DNA from: Bradyrhizobium canariense
GTDB lineage: Bacteria; Pseudomonadota; Alphaproteobacteria; Rhizobiales; Xanthobacteraceae
Direction of reading: 5' to 3'
Length of the DNA: 64,000 nt
Assembly (NCBI RefSeq): GCF_900105125.1
Contig: NZ_LT629750.1
Span: 7,591,001-7,655,000 of the forward strand
Under the pieces are notes generated by a model, which worked only from the letters and a program-made list of their open reading frames with translations, searched no databases and was not told the DNA's origin. Positions within the stretch are counted from its first letter, which is position 1. The number at the start of each line of letters is the position of its first letter. Positions 9,475 through 18,743 of this stretch are shown piece after piece. The translations under genes were made by a program, and so were the position numbers.

Positions 9475-10470
9475 ATGACCGTATATCGCAGGCTGGCCGT
9501 TCTCGGGCTCGGCATTGTCTTCGCCCAATGCTGGATGGATCGCGCGAGCGCGGCGGATGCGCCGCAGGGTTATCCCGATCACACCATTCGCATCATCGTG
9601 CCATTCCCGGCCGGAGGGACCGCCGACACGCTGCCAAGGATCGTCGGGCAATACCTCAGCAAGCGCTGGGGCCAGCCCGTGGTGGTGGAGAATAAATCAG
9701 GCGCCGGCGGCAACATCGGCGCGGCTTACGTGGCGACCTCGCCGGCGGACGGATACACGCTGCTCGCGAGCCCGCCGGGCCCGCTGGCGATCAACGACTC
9801 GCTCTATAAACCCGACTCGCTCGGCTTCAAGCCACCCGACCTCGAGCCTGTCACGGTCCTGGGCGCGGTGCCGAACGTGCTCGACGTGAGGCCGGGCTTT
9901 CCCGCCAAGACCGCGCAGGAACTGATCGCCTATGCGAAAGCCAATCCGGGGAAGGTGAGCTTTGCTTCGCAGGGAAATGGATCGACGTCGCACCTGACCG
10001 GTATTCTTTTCCAGAAGCTGACGGGCACGCAGATGGTCCATATTCCCTATCGCGGAACGGCGCCGGCGCTGCAGGACATCATGGCCAGCAATGTCGACCT
10101 GTTCTTCGATAATCTCGGCTCCTCGCTCTCGCTGCAGCAGAGCGACAAGCTCCGGATCCTCGCCACCGGTGGCAAGAAGCGCGATCCGTCGCTGCCGGAT
10201 GTGCCGACGCTGGAAGAGGCCGGGGTCGCTTCCTTCGAGTCCTCGACCTGGTTTGCGGTTGTCGCGCCGCCTCAAACCTCGCCTGCGATCGTCCAATATC
10301 TCAATCAGCAGATTAACGAAGTGCTGGCGCTACCTGAGGTGAAGGAGCAATTCGCAAAGATTGCGGTCGAGCCGGTCGGCGGGAGCATAGCTGAGACGAT
10401 AAAATTCCTCGCCGCCGAGCGCGACAAATGGCGTAGCGTCGTCAAAAGCGCAAATATCTCGGTGGAGTAG
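9475..10470 (+). CDS. tphC: Bug-type (tripartite tricarboxylate) periplasmic binding protein, TphC-like
   Basis: A 331-residue TctC/Bug-family receptor with a signal peptide (about residues 1-26) and the family core PDHTIRIIVPFPAGGTADTL, plus PVVVENKSGAGGNIGA and VAKANPGK-type segments. A GGGTAGGAAAA run just before the ATG at 9475 serves as ribosome binding site. In Comamonas, TphC binds terephthalate and feeds a TctA/TctB-type permease; no membrane partner is encoded here, so it must borrow one or work with another system. It follows the reductase by 9 bases and is likely in the same operon. Confidence 0.85.
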   Translation: MTVYRRLAVLGLGIVFAQCWMDRASAADAPQGYPDHTIRIIVPFPAGGTADTLPRIVGQYLSKRWGQPVVVENKSGAGGNIGAAYVATSPADGYTLLASPPGPLAINDSLYKPDSLGFKPPDLEPVTVLGAVPNVLDVRPGFPAKTAQELIAYAKANPGKVSFASQGNGSTSHLTGILFQKLTGTQMVHIPYRGTAPALQDIMASNVDLFFDNLGSSLSLQQSDKLRILATGGKKRDPSLPDVPTLEEAGVASFESSTWFAVVAPPQTSPAIVQYLNQQINEVLALPEVKEQFAKIAVEPVGGSIAETIKFLAAERDKWRSVVKSANISVE

Positions 10471-10553
10471 CCTTCAAAGATCAGAGGCGATCCCAAAAGC
10501 CGACATTCGGTCACCGTTCGCGGGGCCGGATGAATAAAAAAGGGAGGCCTCTG

Positions 10554-11834
10554 ATGGACGCGACAGCGTCGTCAATCAGCGTCACATCGCAAACGGTTTC
10601 GCCGAGCCGAATATTCTGGGCGACCTGGGCCGGCTGGATGCTCGACGGATTCGACGGCGCGGCTTACGGTCTGTTGCTGGTCTCCGCCCTGAACGAACTG
10701 CTTCCGCTGAGCGGCATCGAGGCCAGCAAGGCCAACATCGCTATTTATGGCGGGCTCGGCTTTTCCGTCTTCATGCTCGGATGGGCTTGTTCGATGTTCT
10801 GGGGCTGGCTTGCGGATCGCATCGGCCGCGTCCGTACCATGTGCATCACCATCCTTTGCTATTCGATCTTCACCGCGCTGTGCGGCGTGGTGTTCGGAGT
10901 TACCTCGTTTCTCGTCCTCAGATTCCTGGTTGGATTCGGCGTCGGCGGCGAATGGGCCGCCGGCACGCCGCTGCTGCACGAGTCCGTTCCGGAATCGCTT
11001 CGCGTCAAGCTCGCAGGCTGGCTTCACACCGCGACGCCTTCAGGAATTATTCTGGCGTCTGCCGCCGCGCTGTTGATCGTGCCTTCGGTCGGCTGGCGGG
11101 GAATGTTCCTGCTCGGCATTCTGCCGGCGCTTCTGACGATTTATCTGCGGATGAAAATCCCCGAGCCGCGCCGGGCGCGGCCGTTGACGCAGACCTCGAG
11201 CATTCGTCCGCTGTTTACCGGACCTCAGGCGATCGTCACATGGTCGGCCGCGCTGATGGTCGCGTGCGGCTTGTTGGGCGTGTGGTCGTCCAGCTTCTGG
11301 ATCCCGACCGTTGTCGCTACCAAATTCCTGGCAACCGGTCATACCCTCGCCAAGGCACAGCAAATGGCGTCCTTTGCCAGTCTTGCGACCAATCTCGGCA
11401 CGCTGGCGGGATGTTTCCTGATGCCGTGGATCGCAAACTGGTTTGGTTCCCGAAAGACCGTCGGCATCGTGTTTTTCCTAGCCTCCCTGATCTGCAATGT
11501 CGTCGCCTATTATGGACTGCTTGAAACGCTCGACAACATCACGCTGTTTCTGGTGACGGTGCCGCTGCTCGGTTTCTTCACCAATGGCGTATTTGCGCTC
11601 TTCACGATCTGGCTGCCCGAACTGTTCGCGGGCCAGTCGCGCGGCTCCGGCCTCGGTTTCACGTTCAGCCTGGGCCGCATTCTGGCCGCCGCGGGGCCAT
11701 TGATGATCGGCGCGCTCGCGGCGCATATAGGGAGTTACCCGATCGCGATCACGCTGATATCAGCGATCTACATCCCCGGTATTCTGTTCATTGCGATGAC
11801 CCGGGAAACGGCGGGCAAAGCCTTGCCCGTCTAA
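10554..11834 (+). CDS. Major facilitator superfamily transporter, aromatic acid/organic acid type
   Basis: A 426-residue inner-membrane protein with about 12 hydrophobic segments. The MFS signature between TM2 and TM3 is GWLADRIGRVRTM, and GFGVGGEWAAGTPLLHES is typical of the sialate/metabolite:H+ symporter branch. GGGAGG lies 7 bases before the ATG at 10554, deciding this over the ATG at 10530. It sits 83 bases after the Bug gene and is probably co-transcribed with the catabolic genes, so uptake of the aromatic substrate is a reasonable inference. The locus then has two candidate uptake routes. Confidence 0.8.
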   Translation: MDATASSISVTSQTVSPSRIFWATWAGWMLDGFDGAAYGLLLVSALNELLPLSGIEASKANIAIYGGLGFSVFMLGWACSMFWGWLADRIGRVRTMCITILCYSIFTALCGVVFGVTSFLVLRFLVGFGVGGEWAAGTPLLHESVPESLRVKLAGWLHTATPSGIILASAAALLIVPSVGWRGMFLLGILPALLTIYLRMKIPEPRRARPLTQTSSIRPLFTGPQAIVTWSAALMVACGLLGVWSSSFWIPTVVATKFLATGHTLAKAQQMASFASLATNLGTLAGCFLMPWIANWFGSRKTVGIVFFLASLICNVVAYYGLLETLDNITLFLVTVPLLGFFTNGVFALFTIWLPELFAGQSRGSGLGFTFSLGRILAAAGPLMIGALAAHIGSYPIAITLISAIYIPGILFIAMTRETAGKALPV

Positions 11835-11866
11835 GTCAACAAGACTTCGGTTCAAAGGAAAGAAAA

Positions 11867-13051
11867 ATGCTTCCGCTGCAAGGCATTCGCGTACTGGATC
11901 TGAGCCGGCTTCTCGCCGGTCCATTTTCGACGACGATCCTGGGCGATCTCGGCGCCGATATTCTCAAAGTGGAAGCGCTGCCGAAGGGCGATCTGTACCG
12001 GGAAGCGGCGCCGTTTCACGGCGGCGAAAGCGTCTCGTTCCTCGCCGTCAACCGCAATAAGCGCAGCATCGGCATCGATTTCCGCAAGGAAGGCGGTTTG
12101 GATTTGGTTCGCGAGATGGCTGACAAGGCCGACGTCGTCGTCGAGAACTTCAAGCCCGGCACCATGGAGAAGATGGGGCTGTCCTACGAGACGTTGTCCG
12201 CGCGTAACCCGCGGCTGATCTATGCCAGCGTCAGCGGCTTTGGCCGCACCGGTCCTTATGGCCATTTGCCGGGTGTCGATCAGATCGCGCAGGGCATGTC
12301 CGGCTTCATGAGCATTACCGGCCAGATCGAGACCGGCCCGACCCGGGTCGGCGTTCCCATCGGTGATCTCGTGGCGGGCATGTGGACGGCGATCGGCGTG
12401 CAGTCAGCGATCATTGCGCGCAACAGCACGGGCAGGGGCCAGCGTGTCGATACCTCGCTGCTCGGCGGGCTGATCGGCCTGCTGTCGGTACAGGGACAGC
12501 GTTACCTCAGCGTCGGCGAGGTGCCTGAAGTCGCTGGCAATCATCATCCCGTCAGTTCGCCCTACGGCGTGTTTCACGGCAGCGACGGGCCGTTCAATTT
12601 CTCGGCGTCGACGCAGGCGATGTGGGTCAAGCTCTGCAAGCATATCGGAATGGAGTGGCTGCTGAGCGACGAGCGCTTTACCAACAGCTCGCTGCGGCGG
12701 GATAACCGCGTCGAGCTCGAGCGCATCATCGATGAACGGCTGAAGCAGCGTCCGCGCGATGAGTGGATCAAGGAATTTCGCGAACTCGGAATGCCTGCCG
12801 GTCCGATCTACAATCTCGCAGAAGTGTTCGCGGATCCGCACGTCGCCAGCACCGGCATGGTCGAGACCATCGATCACCCGACCATCGGCGCGCTGCGGCA
12901 GCTCGCCTCGCCCTTAAAACTTGAATGTTTCGCGGAGGGTTCGGTGCGCCGTCCGCCGCCGCGTCTGGGTGAGCATACGCAAGAGGTGCTCAGCGAACTC
13001 GGCTTCGATCCCGCGAGGATCGACCGTCTCATGCACAGCGGCGTGCTGTAA
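11867..13051 (+). CDS. Class III (CaiB/BaiF) CoA-transferase
   Basis: A 394-residue CoA-transferase of the formyl-CoA transferase family: IRVLDLSRLLAGPF at the N-terminus, GADILKVE, VVVENFKPGTMEKMGL, and the putative catalytic Asp167 in VPIGDLVAGMW. The family moves CoA between acyl-CoA and free carboxylates through an aspartyl-CoA intermediate. AAAGGAAAG precedes the ATG at 11867, 32 bases after the MFS gene, so it appears to end the catabolic operon. Its substrate is not evident; a class III transferase is not needed for the known terephthalate to protocatechuate route. Confidence 0.85.
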   Translation: MLPLQGIRVLDLSRLLAGPFSTTILGDLGADILKVEALPKGDLYREAAPFHGGESVSFLAVNRNKRSIGIDFRKEGGLDLVREMADKADVVVENFKPGTMEKMGLSYETLSARNPRLIYASVSGFGRTGPYGHLPGVDQIAQGMSGFMSITGQIETGPTRVGVPIGDLVAGMWTAIGVQSAIIARNSTGRGQRVDTSLLGGLIGLLSVQGQRYLSVGEVPEVAGNHHPVSSPYGVFHGSDGPFNFSASTQAMWVKLCKHIGMEWLLSDERFTNSSLRRDNRVELERIIDERLKQRPRDEWIKEFRELGMPAGPIYNLAEVFADPHVASTGMVETIDHPTIGALRQLASPLKLECFAEGSVRRPPPRLGEHTQEVLSELGFDPARIDRLMHSGVL

Positions 13052-13150
13052 AATGTGAAGTCGTCGCCGCAGCCACATGAAGCCGCATCGCCCTGACCGG
13101 CGTCGAAGGCAGCCCTTCGCACGAGGCCGATAGGCCGCTCGCTTGCAGCT

Positions 13151-16100
13151 TCAGGTCTTCGCTGTCGGCGGACTCGCGGAAGGATGCGAGCCGTTGCTAG
13201 ATCCGCCGAAGCGTTTCTTCACCCGCTCGCGCATGCCCTGGAAGGTCACATAGAGCATCGGCACCAGGAAAATGCCGATCGAGCTCGCCGCGAGCATGCC
13301 GCCGAACACGGCGGTGCCGACGGCCCTGCGGCTGATTTCGGCGGCGCCGGTCGCGAACACCAGCGGCAGCAGGCCGAGAATGAAGGCGATCGAGGTCATC
13401 ATCACGGCGCGAAAGCGCATCTGCGAACCCAGCGCCGCGGCTTCCCTGATCGACAACCCGGCCTCGCGCTGCTCCTTGGCAAATTCGACAATCAGGATGC
13501 CGTTCTTGGCGGCGAGGGCGATCAGCACGACAAGGCCGATCTGCCCGTAGAGGTCGAGGTTCAGGCCGGCAATCTTGATCGCGCTGTAGGAGCCGAGCAC
13601 GCCGACGGTGACCGACAACAACACCGGAATGGGGATCGTCCAGCTTTCATACAGCGCCACCAGGAACAGGTAGGCAAACAGGATGGCAAGCGCGAGAATG
13701 ATGCCGGTCTGGCCGGCCGCAGCCTGTTCCTGAAAGGCTGTGCCCGTCCACTCGAAAGAGTACCCCGCCGGCAGCGTCTTCTTGGAAATTTCCTCCATTG
13801 CGGCGATCGCCGTTCCCGACGAGATGCCGGGCGCCGGTCCGCCGTTGATGGTGACCGAGCGGTAGTTGTTGTAGCGGGTGATGACTTGCGGGCCGGTTAC
13901 GATCCGCAAGCTGGCGATGGAGCGGATTGGCACCATTTCGCCGGTGCTGTTTCGCACGTAGATCTGCCAGATGTCGGGAATGTCGCCGCGATTGGCGGCC
14001 TCGCCCTGTACGTTGACCTGCCAGGTGCGGCCAAACAAATTGAAGTTGTTGACGTAGATGCCCCCCAACGTCGCCTGCAACGCGGTGAACACATCGCTCA
14101 TGTTGAGGCCGAGCGCCTGCGCCCTGGCGCGGTCGATGTCGAGATAGATCGACGGATTGGTCGCGGTGAAGGTAGAGAACACGCGCGTCAGCCGCGGGTC
14201 ACGGTTGGCCGCGGCGATCAGACCGCTCATCACGCTGCCGAGCGCGGCCGGGTCCTGTCCCTCCAGCGCGTCGAGCTGATATTCAAAGCCGCCGCTGGTC
14301 GAAAGCCCGATGATCGGCGGCAGGTTGAATGGCAGGATGCTGGCTTGCTGGATCCGTGACCCCGCCGCGAACGTGCGCCGGATCGTCGCCTGCACTGAAT
14401 CCTCCGCCGCCTTGCGGTTGGCGAAGGGCTTCATGCGCGCGACCATAAACGCGGAATTCGGTTCGTTGCCGCCGTCGAGCAGCGAAAAGCCGATGATCGA
14501 GAGCACGTGATCGATCGCGGGCATCTGCTTCAACAGCGCTTCAACCTGCTTGGTCACCTCGCTGGTGCGTCCGACCGATGCGCCGTCAGGCAATTGCACG
14601 GCAATGAAGAAAGCGCCCTGATCCTCTTCGGGCAGGAATCCGGTCGGCGTCAGGCGCGCCACGCCGAAGATGCCGCCGGCGAACACGAGCACCAGGACGA
14701 GCGACAGCACCCCCACTCGCAGCAGCCGGCGTACGCCGCTGGCATAGCGGTCGCGAACCCAGTCGATGCCGCCGAGCACGCGCCCCATGATGCCGTGCCG
14801 CGGTCCGGTATGACGCAGAAACACCGCGCAGAGCGCCGGCGACAGGGTCAGCGCGTTCAGCGCCGAGATCACCATTGCCGAGCTGATCGTCACGGCGAAC
14901 TGGCGGAACAGTGTTCCGGAGATTCCCGGAATGAACGCGATCGGCACAAACACCGACAGCAGCACCAGCGAAATCGCGATGATGGGCGCGGTGATCTGCG
15001 CCATCGCCTTCTTGGTAGCCTCGGCAGGCGTCGCGTCTGGCTCTTCCTCCATCACGCGTTCGACGTTCTCGACCACCACGATGGCGTCGTCGACCACGAT
15101 GCCGATGGCGAGCACCATCGCCAGCAGCGACACCGTGTTGGCCGAATAGCCAAGCACCAGCAAAACCGCAAAGGTGCCGATCAGGCTGACCGGGACCGCA
15201 ACCGCCGGAATCACGGTGGCACGTATATTGCCGAGGAACAGGAACACCACGATCACGACCAGGACAAAAGCCTCGCCGAGCGTCTTCAGCACTTCCGTGA
15301 TGGTGTCGCTGACGAAAGTCGTGGAGTCGTATTGGACGAGATAGCTCAGGCCCGGAGGGAACCGTTCCGAGAGCCTTGAGAGCGTAGCCTGCACGGCTTT
15401 TGCCGTCGTGACCGCATTGGCACCGGGCGCGAGATAGATGCCCATGGGCACGCCGGCCTGGCCGTCGATCCGCGACTCGCTGTCCATATTCTGCGCGCCG
15501 ATCTCGACGCGGGCGACATCCTTGATCCGCAGGATTGAACCGTCCGGGTTCGCGCGCAAGACGATGTTGCCGAACTGGGTCGGTGTCGTCAGACGGCCCT
15601 GCGTCTGCACGTTGAACTGGAATTGCTGGTCATCGGCGATCGGGCGGGCGCCGATGCGGCCGACCGGCGCCTGCACGCTTTGCGCGCGGATCGCCGCGAT
15701 TACGTCGGAGGGGGCGAGATTGAGGCTGGTGAGCCGCTGCGTGTCGAACCAGATCCGCATCGAGTAGTTGAGCTTCGCGAACAGGCTGGCCTGGCCGACC
15801 CCGGGCGTGCGTGAGATCGCATCGAGCACGTTGATGATGGCGTAGTTGGTGATGAAGAGCGGATCCTGTTCGCCATTCTTGCTGTACAGCACGATGAACT
15901 GCAGCACGGCCGAGGATTTCTTCTGCACCGTCAGGCCCTGGGCCTGGACCTCGGTCGGCAATTGCGAGAGCGCGGTCTGGACGCGATTGTTGACGTTGAC
16001 GGTGTTGATGTCTGGGTTGGTGCCAAGCGCGAATGAGACGGTCAGCGTATAGCTGCCGTCGTTGCCGCTGGTGGACTTCATGTAGAGCATCTTGTCGACG

Positions 16101-16315
16101 CCGACGACCTGCGCTTCGAGCGGTTGGGCGACGCTGGATTCCACCACTTCGGCAGAGGCGCCCGGAAACACGGCCGTGACCGTGACCTGCGGCGGCACGA
16201 TATCGGGAAATTGCGCCACCGGGATTTGCAACAGCGCAAGCGCGCCAGCGATCGTGATGACGAAAGCGATGACAATCGCGAGCCGGGGACGATCGACAAA
16301 GACGGAAGAAATCAT
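13151..16315 (-). CDS. RND multidrug efflux permease, HAE-1 (AcrB/MexB/BepE) family
   Basis: A 1054-residue inner-membrane proton/drug antiporter, full length for the HAE-1 family. It has TM1 at the extreme N-terminus, a large periplasmic loop with [10 protein letters not shown], and the proton-relay aspartates D409-D410 in [15 protein letters not shown] (TM4). A second half repeats the architecture, with [20 protein letters not shown]. It overlaps the adaptor gene by 4 bases (ATGA) and forms an operon with it. No outer membrane channel is encoded nearby, so a TolC-type partner from elsewhere is required. Substrates cannot be predicted. Confidence 0.95.
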   Translation of the reverse strand: MISSVFVDRPRLAIVIAFVITIAGALALLQIPVAQFPDIVPPQVTVTAVFPGASAEVVESSVAQPLEAQVVGVDKMLYMKSTSGNDGSYTLTVSFALGTNPDINTVNVNNRVQTALSQLPTEVQAQGLTVQKKSSAVLQFIVLYSKNGEQDPLFITNYAIINVLDAISRTPGVGQASLFAKLNYSMRIWFDTQRLTSLNLAPSDVIAAIRAQSVQAPVGRIGARPIADDQQFQFNVQTQGRLTTPTQFGNIVLRANPDGSILRIKDVARVEIGAQNMDSESRIDGQAGVPMGIYLAPGANAVTTAKAVQATLSRLSERFPPGLSYLVQYDSTTFVSDTITEVLKTLGEAFVLVVIVVFLFLGNIRATVIPAVAVPVSLIGTFAVLLVLGYSANTVSLLAMVLAIGIVVDDAIVVVENVERVMEEEPDATPAEATKKAMAQITAPIIAISLVLLSVFVPIAFIPGISGTLFRQFAVTISSAMVISALNALTLSPALCAVFLRHTGPRHGIMGRVLGGIDWVRDRYASGVRRLLRVGVLSLVLVLVFAGGIFGVARLTPTGFLPEEDQGAFFIAVQLPDGASVGRTSEVTKQVEALLKQMPAIDHVLSIIGFSLLDGGNEPNSAFMVARMKPFANRKAAEDSVQATIRRTFAAGSRIQQASILPFNLPPIIGLSTSGGFEYQLDALEGQDPAALGSVMSGLIAAANRDPRLTRVFSTFTATNPSIYLDIDRARAQALGLNMSDVFTALQATLGGIYVNNFNLFGRTWQVNVQGEAANRGDIPDIWQIYVRNSTGEMVPIRSIASLRIVTGPQVITRYNNYRSVTINGGPAPGISSGTAIAAMEEISKKTLPAGYSFEWTGTAFQEQAAAGQTGIILALAILFAYLFLVALYESWTIPIPVLLSVTVGVLGSYSAIKIAGLNLDLYGQIGLVVLIALAAKNGILIVEFAKEQREAGLSIREAAALGSQMRFRAVMMTSIAFILGLLPLVFATGAAEISRRAVGTAVFGGMLAASSIGIFLVPMLYVTFQGMRERVKKRFGGSSNGSHPSASPPTAKT

Positions 16316-17571
16316 GGGGGGCTGCCCGCCGGCTTGGGCCCGATTGCGCCGCTGTCCTTTTGTGCGCTGCCCTCTTCCAGGGTGGTCTTCATGCTGGACT
16401 GAATGAGGGCGCTTGCCGGTCCCGGTGCGACCGGCTGGCCGGGACGCACCCGTTGCAGGCCCTCGACGATCACCTTGTCGCCGAGCGAGAGCCCGCTGGT
16501 GACAGCGGCGACAGTGGACGTCGATTGCCCGAGCTTGATCCGGCGCTGCTCGGCCTTGTTGTCGGCGCCGACCACAAAGACATACTCGCCCTGCTGATCA
16601 GACAGCACGGCCGAACGCGGGATCGCCAGCACCTCGACCGGCTGCACACCCTCCAGCAAAACGGTGACGAACTCGTTGTCGGTGAGTTCGCGCACCGTTG
16701 AACGTCCCCCGGCCGTGGCCAATTCATGCAGAATCGGGTTGGGTATGACGCCGCGCAGCGTGATGGTGTCGGTATTTTGCGCGATCGTATTGTTGACGAA
16801 ATTCAACTGGCCGGTCTGATCATAGAGGCGACCGTCCGACAGCCGGAGCCTGATAACGACAGCATTGAAGCCGCCCCGTGTCGCGTAGCGGTCGCGTAGC
16901 ATCAGTCCTTCGCGCACGGAGACCGGGAACGTGACGTACATCGGATCCTGGCTGACGATGGTGGTGAGCACCCCTGAACTTGGGGTGACGACGTTGCCCT
17001 CGGTTACCGAGGTACGGCCGATCATGCCGTCGATCGGCGAGCGGATCTCGGTGTAATCGAGATTGATCTGCGAAAGCTGCACCTGCGCCTGTGCGGCCTG
17101 TACCTGCGCCTCGAGGCTCTGCTGGCTGGCGAGCGCGGCGTCGTAGGTGGATTGCTGGCCGGCCGGACCGCCGAGCAGGGTTCGCGCCCGATCGGTCGTC
17201 AGCTTGGCGTTTACGAGCGTGGCCTGTAGCTGCGCGACCTGTGCCTTCTTGGACTCAAGATCGGCCTCGAACGGGCCGCGCTCCAGCTCATAAAGCGGAT
17301 CGCCGGTCTTGACTTCCGCGCCTTCGACGAAGTTCCGCTTTTCCAGAAAGGCTGTGACGCGGGCGACCACGCTGACGCGATTGGGGGCCTCGATCCGCCC
17401 CAGAAATTCGTTGGATTCGGTTATCGGCCGTTTGACCGTTTCCATGACGCCGACCGCCGGAGGTGCGGCAGGGGCTGGCTGGGCCTCGGCTGTCGCCATC
17501 GCTCCGAGCGTAAGGGCTCCGAATACGACAGCACTCGCCGTCAGCCTGATCGTCATTCTTGCAAGGTGCAT
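16312..17571 (-). CDS. RND efflux periplasmic adaptor (membrane fusion protein, AcrA/BepD type)
   Basis: A 419-residue adaptor with an N-terminal signal sequence (about residues 1-30), a lipoyl-type segment around [20 protein letters not shown], an alpha-helical hairpin rich in Gln/Ala ([15 protein letters not shown]... to [14 protein letters not shown]) and the beta-barrel hallmark [20 protein letters not shown]. It links the inner membrane pump to an outer membrane channel. No lipobox cysteine is visible. It is first in the two-gene operon; the upstream region holds a 13-bp palindrome. Confidence 0.93.
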   Translation of the reverse strand: MHLARMTIRLTASAVVFGALTLGAMATAEAQPAPAAPPAVGVMETVKRPITESNEFLGRIEAPNRVSVVARVTAFLEKRNFVEGAEVKTGDPLYELERGPFEADLESKKAQVAQLQATLVNAKLTTDRARTLLGGPAGQQSTYDAALASQQSLEAQVQAAQAQVQLSQINLDYTEIRSPIDGMIGRTSVTEGNVVTPSSGVLTTIVSQDPMYVTFPVSVREGLMLRDRYATRGGFNAVVIRLRLSDGRLYDQTGQLNFVNNTIAQNTDTITLRGVIPNPILHELATAGGRSTVRELTDNEFVTVLLEGVQPVEVLAIPRSAVLSDQQGEYVFVVGADNKAEQRRIKLGQSTSTVAAVTSGLSLGDKVIVEGLQRVRPGQPVAPGPASALIQSSMKTTLEEGSAQKDSGAIGPKPAGSPP

Positions 17572-17633
17572 TTTCGCGCCTTTGTCACCATTCCAGATTG
17601 GAGGCTAGCACAGTTCGATCCGGGCCGCGAAAC

Positions 17634-17646
17634 CGTAAATTTTACG
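17634..17646. promoter_or_regulatory. 13-bp palindrome upstream of the RND operon
   Basis: CGTAAATTTTACG is a perfect inverted repeat (6-bp arms, one central base) 63 bases before the adaptor start, in the 230-base divergent region shared with the MBL-fold gene. Its position suits an operator for a TetR- or MarR-type repressor, but no such regulator gene lies next to the pump. Confidence 0.4.
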
Positions 17647-17801
17647 ATTTTGTTCTGATACCGCGGCTGTCGGTATGACCTTGTCACAACATGCCGGAGG
17701 TCGCGACATAATCCGTTTTGATTCTCCGCTGCCGCCCTTCGGCTTGAACGATGGCGGGACGATCGTTACGCTCTGCGGGCAATTAATGGGGTAACAAAAA
17801 A

Positions 17802-18677
17802 ATGAAACAGCTCAGGGTAGGTGACATCACGATCGACGCGGTGATCGAACGGGAGGGGCCATGGCGACGGCCGCAGGATTTCTTCCCGGCCTATGACGAA
17901 GCCACATTCAAGCGTCATCTGCCCTCGATGGAGCCGGAGGTGTTCGACACGGCGCTGGGGAAGATCGTCATCACCTACCAGACCTTCGTGGTCCGCACGC
18001 CGCGCTACACGATCCTGGTGGACACCTGCACCGGCGAGGACAAGGGCCATCCGCCGCCGTTCGATTTTCCCGGCAAGGAGCGCTGGCGCAACGAGCTGTT
18101 TGCGCTCGGCATCAGCTACGAACAGGTGGACTACGTGTTCTGCACGCATCTCCACATCGACCATACCGGCTGGAACACGATCCTGCGCGACGGGCGCTGG
18201 GTGCCGACATTTCCCAACGCGAAATACGTATTTCACAAGGGGGAATATGCGGTGTGGGAAGCCGAGAGCAAGCGCGGCGCCAATCCGCCCGGCACCGTGT
18301 TCCGCGACAACTGCCTGCCGATCATGGAAGCAGGTCAGGCGCTGTTGGTCGATGACGACTATGCGCTGGACGACACCATCACGCTGACGCCGACGCCCGG
18401 GCATTCACCCTGTCATTGCTGCGTCAATATTTTCTCGCGCGGGCAGCGCGCGGTCGTGACCGGCGACATGATGCACCACGTGATCCAGTGCCGCGAGCCG
18501 GACTGGTCGGCAAAGCCCGATTGGGATCCGAAGCAATCGGCGGTGTCGCGCCGAAAGTTTTTTTCTTCTGTGGCGGAGACCGATACGCTGATCCTGCCGA
18601 TCCATTTCCCGACACCGACGGCGGGCCACGTTACGGCGGACGGCGACCGGTTCAACTATCGCTTCAAACGCGATTGA
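17802..18677 (+). CDS. MBL-fold metallo-hydrolase
   Basis: A 291-residue metallo-beta-lactamase-fold protein. The metal-binding motif is T-H116-L-H118-I-D120-H121, followed by the second metal ligand region TPTPGHSPCH and a GDMMHH segment. The N-terminal VGDITIDAVIEREGPW and the length resemble the AttM/AhlB-like and quorum-quenching-type group, but the family also contains many hydrolases with other substrates, so lactonase activity is only one option. No signal peptide is seen. The gene is alone, divergent from the RND operon and convergent with a serine hydrolase gene. Confidence 0.85.
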   Translation: MKQLRVGDITIDAVIEREGPWRRPQDFFPAYDEATFKRHLPSMEPEVFDTALGKIVITYQTFVVRTPRYTILVDTCTGEDKGHPPPFDFPGKERWRNELFALGISYEQVDYVFCTHLHIDHTGWNTILRDGRWVPTFPNAKYVFHKGEYAVWEAESKRGANPPGTVFRDNCLPIMEAGQALLVDDDYALDDTITLTPTPGHSPCHCCVNIFSRGQRAVVTGDMMHHVIQCREPDWSAKPDWDPKQSAVSRRKFFSSVAETDTLILPIHFPTPTAGHVTADGDRFNYRFKRD

Positions 18678-18687
18678 GAGGATGGCG

Positions 18688-18730
18688 TAAACAAAAGCCC
18701 GGCGGCGCAACGACAGGTGCGTTGCCGGGC
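18688..18730 (-). terminator. Rho-independent-type terminator of the serine hydrolase gene
   Basis: GCCCGGC (18697-18703) pairs with GCCGGGC (18724-18730), with a further CGCA/TGCG inner stem. On the minus strand the hairpin is followed by TTTTGTTT (18696-18689). It lies 14 bases past the stop of the minus-strand gene. Confidence 0.7.
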
Positions 18731-18743
18731 GGAGCGGCTGTCT

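Noticed and set aside
13184..15379. Long plus-strand frames (391 and 290 codons) opposite the RND permease gene
   Set aside because: They lie wholly inside a perfectly conserved permease gene on the other strand and have Arg/His/Gln-rich composition typical of antisense frames in GC-rich codons.
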